Position numbers and translations under genes: made by a program
Shown: positions 1 to 6,639 of the stretch, one piece after another
Layout: every line of letters begins with the position of its first letter
Numbering within the stretch: the first letter of the stretch is position 1
The notes under the pieces: generated by a model
The model's database searches: none
Told to the model about the DNA's origin: nothing
Seen by the model: only the letters and a program-made list of their open reading frames with translations
NCBI GenBank assembly: GCA_002887195.1
Contig: PJAB01001540.1
Location: 1 to 13,786, forward strand
From: Chrysochromulina parva
Taxonomy: Eukaryota > Haptophyta > Prymnesiales > Chrysochromulinaceae
Direction: 5' to 3'
DNA length: 13,786 bases

Positions 1-120
1 GCCCGCGGAAGCAGAAGTGCGCTCCGCTCCTGCGTGGCTCAAGGCCTGACGAGCAAACATCTCGTCTTCCCACAGCCCGCGGAAGCAGAAGTGCGCTCCG
101 CTCCTGCGTGGCTCAAGGCC
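1..120. repeat. 74-bp-period direct duplication (two identical 46-bp copies)
   Basis: Bases 1-46 recur without a mismatch at 75-120, separated by 28 bp of unrelated sequence, so the period is 74 bp. The left copy touches the window edge and may continue beyond it. On the minus strand the right copy is the end of an AP2-like module (reading ..EEAALSHAGAER..). The duplication is not a multiple of three, and translation of the module meets a TGA at 39-41 inside the second copy. The complete identity suggests a recent event. The repeat itself is seen directly; its age is inferred. Confidence 0.9.
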
Positions 121-250
121 GCCTCCTCCGGCGTCGTGAAGGTGCCGGGGTAGTGCTTCTTCCTATTCTCCCTCACCTCGGCCTCAAACTGTCCACCCTG
201 CTTGCACACGCCCCTTGAGCTCGTCTCATTGCTCGACGACGGCTAACGAC
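39..250 (-). pseudogene. Frameshifted third AP2-like module downstream of the AP2/MBD gene
   Basis: Downstream of the 680-residue gene's stop (226-228), a different minus frame encodes a recognisable further AP2 module. It reads SSNETSSRGVCKQGGQFEAE, then RENRKKHYPGTFTTPEEAAL, and stops at 39-41. It aligns with the intact module of the upstream gene (GFKGVTK..GKYQAQIKE..RHLGSFATQEEAAL). Frame is lost near 242-251, where a CGACGG-type motif is present twice. Removing 10 bp there would join LVPS directly to SSNET. It could be decayed coding sequence, a recent allele-specific frameshift, an assembly error, or an exon reached by splicing that I cannot see. The homology is clear and the pseudogene status is inferred. 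Confidence 0.6.
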
Positions 251-2268
251 GGCACCAGCTCGAGCCCCTCGGCCGCGGCGGCAGCCCTGGTCTCGTCCGC
301 TGTGAGCGGCTGCGGCCCTTCAATTCTCGCCGTCGTCGCCGCTGCCGCCGCCCGCTCTACCCCAAGGTGTCTTGCGAAGCACAAAGCCGCCTCCTCTTGC
401 GTCGCAAAGCTGCCGAGGTGGCGCATCGTGCCACTCTCCTTGATTTGTGCCTGGTACTTGCCATAACGCTTGGTCACGCCCTTGAAACCCGCGCGATTGT
501 TGGATGCCGGAACCAGAACAAGCCCCTCGGCGGCCGCGGCCGCCCTGGCAACGCTTGCTGCCAGCTCTGGCAGCCCTGGCAACGCATGCCCCGCTCCATT
601 CCCTACCGCACGCTCACCGCACGACGACAGCACCGGCTCGAGCTCCTCGGCCGTCATGGCAGCGCTGAGCTGAACCGCCGTGAGTGGCTGTGGCCAACGG
701 CGACCCCTCGTCGCGTCGATCGTCTCGGTGTAGGCCAAGGCCACCGGCGTCGCAAAGTTGCCGAGGTGGCGCATCTTGCCATTCTCGTTGACCATCGCCC
801 TGTTCTTGGCTGCATTATTGCGCCCCGCCATGAAGCCTGTCGGACTGCGCGACGACGGCACTAGCCCTCGACCATCTCGTGGCAGCGTGCAAAAGGCAGA
901 AGAGGCCCCACACATCCTTCGCTGAGCCTTGTCTGCCTTTGTGGATCCCTCGTGGGGACTGGCCAGCTCGAGCTCAGGCCAGTCTTCGTAAATAGCGGCG
1001 CTGGCGGCGCTCGAGGCTCCGGCGGCTCGGGCTGCGCCGGCGGCTCTCGCAGCGCTGGCGGCGAGGCCACCACGAAAGCAAACCGCACAGGCAGCGCTTC
1101 CCGCAGGGTCAGCCCGCGGCTTCTCCAGCATGCCTTGTGCCCCCTCCGAGCACCATGCTGCGCGCACGCTCTGCATCGGCGCGGCCTTGGAGCCACAGCC
1201 AACGGCCTTGTGTTGCTGCGCCTCGTCCTCACTCAAGCTATCACCCTCATCGCCGAGGTCGCCATTGTCGTCGTCGTCATCGTCCGAATGGCGATTGGGC
1301 GCGCCGCTGCTCGAACCACAGCCAGAGGAGCCCCTTGCCTTCTTGCCAGAGGAGCCTCTTGCCTTCTTGCCAGAGGAGCCCCTTGCCTTCTTGCCAGAGG
1401 AGCCCCTTGCCTTCTTGCTAGAGGAGCCCCTTGCCTCTCCAATGGGCACGCTCTCAATCATAGCCGCTGGAGTCGATGCTCTGGATTGGGTGCTCTCACA
1501 ATCGAGCTGCTTGAGGTGATGCTTCACGTCGGCGATGGACTGAAATCGTCTGCCATCGGGCGAAATCCACGTCTTGGAAGACCGGCCGCCCGCGCAAGTT
1601 GTCTGGATGATCGACCACCGGGCAACGCGTGAGACGTCTCCACCAGCCACCTGGCACGCCAGTGTTGAGCGCTCCGTGCTGTTCACGTCCTCGGCCGCAA
1701 GTAGAAACACCCATCGCTGAGCATCTCCCGATCGGGCTGCGCGGCGCTGCCGACGCTCGGTAAGCCACGTGACACGATCGCCCGAGTCCCATTTGAACCG
1801 CTCCGCGTCCTCAATTTCTTTGCGCAGCCGACGCGAGGCACTAGCATCCAATGGCGCGCCACCTGCTGTCGCAGCCTCGGACTTCAGCACAGTTTGCACC
1901 CGCTCTTCGAGGATGGCGGCCTCCCTCCCGGTGAGACGGCGGCGCCATTCCTTTTTAGGATTAAATGGCTCACTCACTCGATCCTTGGTGTTGTATAGCA
2001 AGCACACTCTTGTGCCGCTTTGCATTCCCATCACATCGTAGGGATACCAGCAGTCCTGCTCCAGCACTTCGATGTGCCGGGTCAGCTGATAAGGTCCGTG
2101 CTCTTGCAGTTCTTCTCTATCGTCACTCGATCCGTAATCATCGTCGTCATCGGAGCCCCGAACGGCATCTTGGACATCTCGTGGCAACCTGTTCGGCCGC
2201 GCTGCGACGTTATCGTCCATGATGTCACATACGCCTCTGAGTCTCACAACCACGTCAAACAGCTCCAT
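226..2268 (-). CDS. MBD-like / AP2-repeat DNA-binding protein
   Basis: A 680-residue single-exon reading frame starting at an ATG (2266-2268). Residues 36-52 are acidic. Residues ~217-255 (ARWSIIQ..GRSSKTWISPDGRRFQSIADVKHHL) resemble a methyl-CpG-binding (MBD/TAM-type) fold. Residues 277-316 are five copies of an 8-residue KKARGSSG-type basic repeat, followed by a poly-Asp tract. Residues ~472-520 are a degenerate AP2-like module (RHLGNFATP), and 588-637 a good short AP2/ERF module (NNRAGFKGV..KYQAQIKE..RHLGSFATQEEAALCFARHLG). The modules are joined by PQPLT linkers and an alanine-rich helix. AP2 and MBD folds bind DNA, so a nuclear transcription or chromatin role is likely. Targets are unknown. 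It shares a ~256-bp divergent promoter with the gene at 2525. The last residues (AVVEQ) come from a frameshift, so the original protein was probably longer. AP2 is fairly secure, MBD less so. Confidence 0.75.
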   Translation of the reverse strand: MELFDVVVRLRGVCDIMDDNVAARPNRLPRDVQDAVRGSDDDDDYGSSDDREELQEHGPYQLTRHIEVLEQDCWYPYDVMGMQSGTRVCLLYNTKDRVSEPFNPKKEWRRRLTGREAAILEERVQTVLKSEAATAGGAPLDASASRRLRKEIEDAERFKWDSGDRVTWLTERRQRRAARSGDAQRWVFLLAAEDVNSTERSTLACQVAGGDVSRVARWSIIQTTCAGGRSSKTWISPDGRRFQSIADVKHHLKQLDCESTQSRASTPAAMIESVPIGEARGSSSKKARGSSGKKARGSSGKKARGSSGKKARGSSGCGSSSGAPNRHSDDDDDDNGDLGDEGDSLSEDEAQQHKAVGCGSKAAPMQSVRAAWCSEGAQGMLEKPRADPAGSAACAVCFRGGLAASAARAAGAARAAGASSAASAAIYEDWPELELASPHEGSTKADKAQRRMCGASSAFCTLPRDGRGLVPSSRSPTGFMAGRNNAAKNRAMVNENGKMRHLGNFATPVALAYTETIDATRGRRWPQPLTAVQLSAAMTAEELEPVLSSCGERAVGNGAGHALPGLPELAASVARAAAAAEGLVLVPASNNRAGFKGVTKRYGKYQAQIKESGTMRHLGSFATQEEAALCFARHLGVERAAAAATTARIEGPQPLTADETRAAAAAEGLELVPSLAVVEQ
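1322..1440 (-). repeat. Five tandem 24-bp repeats encoding a basic KKARGSSG-type repeat
   Basis: Copies begin at 1322, 1346, 1370, 1394 and 1418 (plus-strand unit ccagaggagccccttgcctt followed by cttg), with one or two substitutions between copies; the last diverges at its end. The 24-bp period keeps the frame, giving a Lys/Arg/Ser/Gly-rich stretch at residues 277-316 of the AP2/MBD protein. This could act as a nuclear localisation signal or a nonspecific nucleic-acid-binding tail. Low divergence implies recent expansion or homogenisation, and length polymorphism is expected. Confidence 0.9.
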
Positions 2269-2524
2269 GCCTCTCGCTGTACTGTACCCTTGTGGTGAAA
2301 GCGTCCCGGCTCGCGCGGAGGAGTGATGTGGATGGCTGCTGCTAGACTGTGAGCAGAAATCGATTCCGCGATGCGCGAAGGAAGCGGCTTCGAAACTTCA
2401 GTTAAAGACACCGGGTGTGCCTGAAACATCTGTTACCTGACAGACTCAACTGAGTTAACGCACCGAATTTTCGTGACGAAGCCGATTGTGGGGACGACGT
2501 AGACAGTCCACCAGGCGGATTCCG
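2269..2524. promoter_or_regulatory. Divergent promoter region between the AP2/MBD gene and the HSP20-like gene
   Basis: 256 bp separate two head-to-head ATG codons, so both promoters and 5' leaders must fit here. I see no convincing TATA box. The stretch around 2395-2475 is less GC-rich than its surroundings and contains an ACTGAGTTAAC element and a TTTTCGTGACG motif. No specific factor site can be assigned. Confidence 0.4.
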
Positions 2525-3397
2525 ATGGCCGCGTCTGCGAGCAAGCCGGAGAGGGCCCCGAAACCGAAGAAGGCTCCGAAGCCGCCGGTCGACACCGACG
2601 ACTCCGACGACTCGGACGACGACGATGCCAACAAGCGTCACCCTCAGCCGCCGACGCGCTTCCGCTGCAACCGTGCGCGCATGCTGTTGACGATCCGAGT
2701 GGCACTTCATCACATCGGCGCGAAACAGATCAACCTGAAGACCACGCCGACCCGAATCGAGCTGGATACGCTCAAAGCACGTCGCAAGTTCCAGATGAGT
2801 CGTCTCTATCCGCGCGGCATCGAGTGTGATGACACACGGACCACGGCGAGGCTTGAGACGGGAGCGCTGGTCGTGCAGATGCCAATCACCAAGCTGCCCG
2901 CAGCAGGCGCGGCGCCTGCTGCCAGCGCACCCGCCCCGAAGCCTGCGCCCGCAGCACCCAAGCCGAAACGCAAACGCGAGATGGTCACGGAGGAACCGGA
3001 ACCCCTGCCTGCGCCAGAGGCGGCACCTCCACCGGCTAAGAAGGCGAAGAAGGCAGCAACGTCAGGCGCCAAGGAGGCGCCCGCGGTGTCGTTCAAAGCC
3101 GCCAGTGCGTCGAGCGAGGATGTGCTCGAGGATGTGCTCGCGGCGGCCGATCGGAAACGGCAGCAGGGTGTGAGCAAGATGCGTGCTCTCGAGAAGGCCG
3201 ATGAGGTGCAGAAGCAGCGGGCAGCAGAGCGGCAGCAGCAGCGTGACGAGCAGAAGCAGAAGCTGCTCGAAACCTTCCGGAAGCAGCAGGCTGCTGCACG
3301 CGCTGAGCGCAAGGCGAGCGCGCCGTCGGTCACCAAGCCGAATACGCCTTCCTCGGGGTCTCCAAAGAAGCGCGTGAGCTGGGGCCCTCCGTCCTAG
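2525..3397 (+). CDS. HSP20/p23-like domain protein with lysine-rich coiled coil and RVSW tail
   Basis: 290 residues from the ATG at 2525. The open frame extends 13 codons upstream but has no ATG there. An N-terminal Lys/Pro segment and an acidic run (DTDDSDDSDDDD) precede residues ~52-125, which look like an alpha-crystallin/CS beta-sandwich: RMLLTIRVALHHIGAKQINL, then TTPTRIELDT, KFQMSRLYP, and ALVVQMPITK. After it come Ala/Pro-rich sequence with basic clusters (PKPKRKRE, AKKAKKA) that suggest nuclear import, then a charged Gln/Lys/Arg coiled coil (~210-263). It ends in SPKKRVSWGPPS, which fits the RVxF/W docking motif for protein phosphatase 1. Related p23/HSP20-like proteins act as chaperone or assembly adaptors, but I cannot name an orthologue. 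The beta-domain call rests on pattern, not on a search. Confidence 0.7.
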   Translation: MAASASKPERAPKPKKAPKPPVDTDDSDDSDDDDANKRHPQPPTRFRCNRARMLLTIRVALHHIGAKQINLKTTPTRIELDTLKARRKFQMSRLYPRGIECDDTRTTARLETGALVVQMPITKLPAAGAAPAASAPAPKPAPAAPKPKRKREMVTEEPEPLPAPEAAPPPAKKAKKAATSGAKEAPAVSFKAASASSEDVLEDVLAAADRKRQQGVSKMRALEKADEVQKQRAAERQQQRDEQKQKLLETFRKQQAAARAERKASAPSVTKPNTPSSGSPKKRVSWGPPS

Positions 3398-3832
3398 GCG
3401 CATAGACTGTCGATGCTGTACGGTGTGACTGTGGTCCCGCGCGGGCCCGGTTTGTGGCGAGAGAACCGCGTTTAGTAGTATCAACATATGCGTTTTGTAT
3501 GTTTCCTACTAAACATACATAACTGCACGTCCGCGGGTCGATCGCGCTTGCCGCACACGAAACGTCGGAAAACGCACGGACCGCGCCTCCCCCTCCGCGC
3601 GGCGTACGCGTTGTTAATCTTTGCGGATTGCGCTCAGGGAGCGTGTATGCAAGCGCGGCGCGGCGCGCGCCAGCTGGGCGGCGCCGTCGCGTCGTGTATA
3701 CCGCCGATTTCGCAGCAGGCCACTGACCGGGTCGTGTTACGTCACCGCGCTGTACACGCGCGACTATAGCGGACCAAGCAGGCAAGACGTAAGAGAGAGC
3801 CACATCAAGCTCGCTAGACCTATGTTGCAGTG
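3398..3832. other. Convergent 3' intergenic region
   Basis: 435 bp between two converging stop codons, so it should hold the 3' UTRs and cleavage sites of both genes. No coding signal is convincing. About 3470-3523 is AT-rich in a GC-rich setting and holds hairpins, described separately. The rest is GC-rich with many CGCG runs, including GGCGCGGCGCGCGCC near 3657-3672. No canonical AATAAA signal was found. Confidence 0.5.
3470..3523. terminator. Overlapping AT-rich hairpins in the convergent 3' region
   Basis: Arms 3492-3504 and 3511-3523 pair at 12 of 13 positions around a 6-nt loop (CCTACT). A second pairing, GTTTAGTAG at 3470-3478 with CTACTAAAC at 3506-3514, is perfect over 9 bp and uses the loop and part of the right arm, so the two folds exclude each other. 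Being near-palindromic, the main hairpin forms in transcripts from either strand. A role in 3'-end formation or insulation of the convergent genes is inference. Confidence 0.4.
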
Positions 3833-6639
3833 CTATCGAAAGGCAGTGGGGAAGTGCTGGAAGTGCCCAGAGTCACGTCCAGAGTCGCGCCGGCCGCCAG
3901 CGCTCACCTCGGAGTCGTTCCGCTCGGCACGACGCTCGGCACGACCCTTGGCCGCCGCCACCGAGGCTCCCGCCGTCGAGGCGAGAGGTGGCGCGAGCGG
4001 AGGCGCTGCAGGGAAGGGCACCAGGACAGCGGCGCTGGTGGCGCTGGCGGCGCCGGTAGCAGCCGGCGTGGAACGGCCCGAAAGGTCAACATCCACGAGC
4101 CCGCTGAGCATTGCAGCCGCAAACTCGTCCTCTTCGTCCCCTTCGCCATCCCCCTCATCAAGGGGGCGGAGCGGGTTCCCAATGCGGATCGACCCGTCGC
4201 CGTTTGTCCCCTCGTCATCGAAGGATGGGAAGGATGCGGACGGACCAAACGCGCTCTCTCTCACACTGCAGGAGTTCGCACCAAAGGCGAGGCCGAGCAA
4301 GCTGCCGGCGAGGAGCCCCGGGCTACTGGCGGCCGCCGGCGCTGAGAGCAAGGAGAGCGCCTCAATCTTCTCTTCCCACTGGGAAGCCGCCTCCTCCACG
4401 GTCTCCGTACGCCGCTGCGCGAGGGCGGTGCGAGAAAAGGACCAATCGCCCAACGGACCAGGCCGGCGGGAGGGGGTAAAGCGCAGCCCCTCGCTGATCG
4501 AATGGGCACGCGCGCGGCTCGGGCTGGCCATCACCTCATCTCTCAGTGAGGAGCCCTTGCGCGTCTCCCCCTCCTCCTCGCCCTCCTCCTCGTCGCCCTC
4601 GTCGCCTAACCCTCGTCGAGTCGAGAGAGTGGGCATCGTGGCGCGATCGAGACCCGAACCAGCACCGTCGGCGCCATGGCTGTCGGCGCCCTCGCTGCTG
4701 GTGGCGGCGCGCTGCTGAGCTCGACGCCCCCCCCGCGCCTCCAGCATGCGATTCCAAGCCTGCTGCTGCTGCTCGTAATTGGCCTCCATGACTGCGGCGG
4801 CCGCCGCCTCCGAGGCCGCGCGCGCGTCGGGCGCCGCCATAGAGCCTGACGGCTCCATGCTGACGGGAACAACTATCGACGCTCCGCCCTCACCGCTGCA
4901 CCTCGGCAGTTGCTCGCCATGCGCGCCCCCGCCCCCGCCATCGCGGGCACAGCCCTCCCGATGGAGAGATTGGAGGAACGAGACGGCGGCCTGCAAGTGC
5001 GTGAAGTAGCAGCCTGCTTCACTCTTGAGCGCCATTGGCGAACGGAAGCGTTGCACATACGCCAGCGTAGAGGCGAGGCGCGGCGGGTTGCATTGGAGCA
5101 CCACATACCTGATGAGGGGAAGCAATCGTATGCCATCAGGGGCCATCAGAGGCCAGGGGCGGCGGGTTGCATGAGAGCACCACGTACACGAACACGGGAA
5201 AGAGCTCGTCGGCGCCCAGGGGGCCAGCGCCCCCCACGGCGCCCAGGCACTCGAGCAGCCCTTGCTTCAGCTGTAGCACGCACTGCATCACGCCTGCGGG
5301 CGCACCGGACGGAAGCACGCGAGCGCCCGGGCTCAGACAACGGGATCATCCCTCGCTCTCGCGCGCGCACTACACACAGTCGAGCTCTACTGTGTCGTCC
5401 ATATTAGGCAACTCTACGGTGTGGCGCGCAGCAGCACGCAGCGCGGGAGAGGAGATGAAGAGAAGGGGGCAGGCCGGGGCGTCGGCGGGGGGGATCGACG
5501 CGCGTACAATCCATCTTGGCGCGCGGCGTGCGGCGCAGCGCGATTTGACGAAGCTCGGCTGACGCTGCGGCCCAACGGTTGAAACGCGTGTCGCAAAAGG
5601 CGGCGCTCACATCGAGCTGCGCGGGCGTGAGCGCGTCCGAGAGGGCGTCGAGGCAGTCGGAGAGCTCGGTATCCTGCTGCTGCTCCCCAGCGAGCACGCC
5701 GAAGACGTGGTCGTGCAGCCGGTGCAATAGCCGGTCCTCGAGCACATCGCGCGCCCACCACAGCGCGCCCTCTGTGCACCCATTCGGGTACACTTCGGGG
5801 TGTGCCACGGCCACGGCCGCCTCCATACCATTGAGGAAGCGCTGGACCATGCCGGCGGCCACGTCCGGCTGCGAGGCGAAGTGCAACTTGGGGAACTGCG
5901 CCGCGAAGGCATCCGCAGACACCAGCAGTCCCATCTCCCGAATGATGGCCTGCGCGGCGCTATTGTCGCCCGCCGCGCCGGGCGCAAACTCCTCGAGCGG
6001 CGGTGGGTCCAGCGCGCTCGCACTCGCGTGCCCGCTGCCGTCGCCCTTGTGGGCATGGGCGAGCGCAGGCGACGCGCCGTCGGCCGCGGCGGAGCCCCAC
6101 GCGCCTGGCGTCGTCGCGGGCGAGGCGGGCGACGCGCTGCTCTCGACCAGGTCGTCAGGCAACGGCGTCATGCGCGCGAGCGAGTCGCGTGAGAGCCCCT
6201 CGAACCACGCGGGCTGCATGCCCTGGTACGCGCCCAGGAAGGTGCGCATCTGCGTGCAGCCGCTGATCGCCGGGATGGCGAGCAGCTGCTTGAGGTACGC
6301 ATCGAGCAGCACCATACGCGAGGCAATCAGCTCCGGATCAGGCGGCGCCAGCCCCGCGCTGCTGCTGCTGAGCCCCTTGGAGTCCCACATCCCTTTGGGT
6401 GGCAGCTTGGGCAGGTTGTTGAACATCGAGCTCAGCGCCGCGTGGTTGCTGCGAAAGTGTGAGTACCGACGCGCCACCTGCCACTCAAGTGGCACAGCCG
6501 ACCCAGCGCTCGGCAGGGAGACGTGGATGATGTATTTGGTCACGACGCACTGATGCGCCGCGCCACCAAAAAAACCGCGCTCCTTTTGCACGACGTTGAC
6601 CGTGTGCGTGATCTCCGTGCGCATCGTCGGGCGCGGCAT
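3833..6639 (-). CDS. PX-VPS9 domain protein, probable Rab5-family guanine-nucleotide exchange factor
   Basis: Spliced model: exons 6639-5508, 5293-5188 and 5108-3833, giving 837 residues. Residues ~7-137 are a PX domain, which binds phosphoinositides: R58-Y59 in ARRYSHF, the PPK loop at 80-82, R108, and LLDAYLKQLLAIPAI. Residues ~297-461 are a VPS9 domain: helical bundle (VLEDRLLHRLHDHVFG, LTPAQLDV), W356..AELRQI, RTPRAKMD|CVMQCV across intron 1, GADELFPVFV|YVVLQCNPPRL across intron 2, then GCYFTHLQAAVSFLQSL. VPS9 proteins activate Rab5-type GTPases on endosomes, and PX would give membrane targeting. D406 and P410 of the exchange surface are kept. The usual tyrosine after Gly in GYYxT is Cys446. 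The last ~370 residues are low-complexity, Ala/Ser/acidic. Domain matches across both junctions support the splicing. M6 is an alternative start. Confidence 0.8.
5069..5227 (-). repeat. 79-bp tandem duplication spanning intron 2 and its flanking exons
   Basis: With a constant offset of 79, 5187-5148 (intron start) aligns to 5108-5069 (exon 3 start) with 35 of 40 identities. Upstream, 5227-5188 (exon 2 end) aligns more weakly with 5148-5109 (intron end). The homology there shows in translation: G-A-D-E-L-F-P-V-F-V-Y-V-V-L against D-G-I-R-L-L-P-L-I-R-Y-V-V-L. The two copies therefore abut, and the intron is one unit long. Only copy 1 has the GADE motif and only copy 2 continues into the rest of the domain, so splicing uses the good part of each. 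Confidence 0.85.
5109..5187 (-). other. Intron 2 of the PX-VPS9 gene (79 nt), built from duplicated coding sequence
   Basis: Donor GTACGTGG starts at 5187 and the acceptor CCTCATCAG ends at 5109. Splicing completes codon V413 and gives GADELFPVFVYVVLQCNPPRL, the expected VPS9 core. CTGAT branch-like sequences and a TTGCTTCCCCTCATCAG tract precede the acceptor. If retained, the frame reads VVLSCNPPPLASDGP and ends at a TGA (5136-5138), truncating the protein at residue 429. The intron's two ends resemble the flanking exons (see the repeat entry). Confidence 0.8.
5294..5507 (-). other. Intron 1 of the PX-VPS9 gene (214 nt)
   Basis: Donor GTACGC begins at 5507 and the acceptor CCCGCAG ends at 5294. 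Splicing leaves phase 1 and joins TPRAKMD to CVMQCVLQL, matching the VPS9 pattern PRDKLVCILNC without a gap. Unspliced reading runs into low-quality sequence and a stop. A 7-bp inverted repeat (ACACAGT/ACTGTGT) lies inside, near 5373-5394. The junction is inferred from homology, not from transcripts. Confidence 0.75.

Noticed and set aside
47..74. Intron made by the 74-bp duplication, by analogy with the PX-VPS9 case
   Set aside because: The only GT before the acceptor-like TCAG leaves about 27 nt, too short for a normal intron, and no domain continuity is gained.
1322..1440. CRISPR-like array
   Set aside because: The units abut without spacers, keep a coding frame and lie inside a eukaryotic gene: it is a minisatellite.
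952..1632. 226-codon plus-strand frame across the 24-bp repeats
   Set aside because: The repeats are open in several frames. Only the minus frame links to AP2 and MBD-like sequence.
2486..2524. Upstream extension of the HSP20-like gene
   Set aside because: The open frame has no ATG before 2525 (it would begin with TTG), so it is not used as the start in a eukaryote.
3621..4718. 365-codon open frame on the plus strand
   Set aside because: It lies antisense to the Ala/Ser-rich tail of the PX-VPS9 gene. It is itself low-complexity and has no domain, as expected of a shadow frame in GC-rich DNA.
5069..5227. Mutually exclusive exon pair instead of a duplication-derived intron
   Set aside because: Copy 1 runs into a stop and lacks the downstream VPS9 continuation; copy 2 lacks the GADE segment. 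Neither copy alone makes a full domain, whereas splicing between them does.
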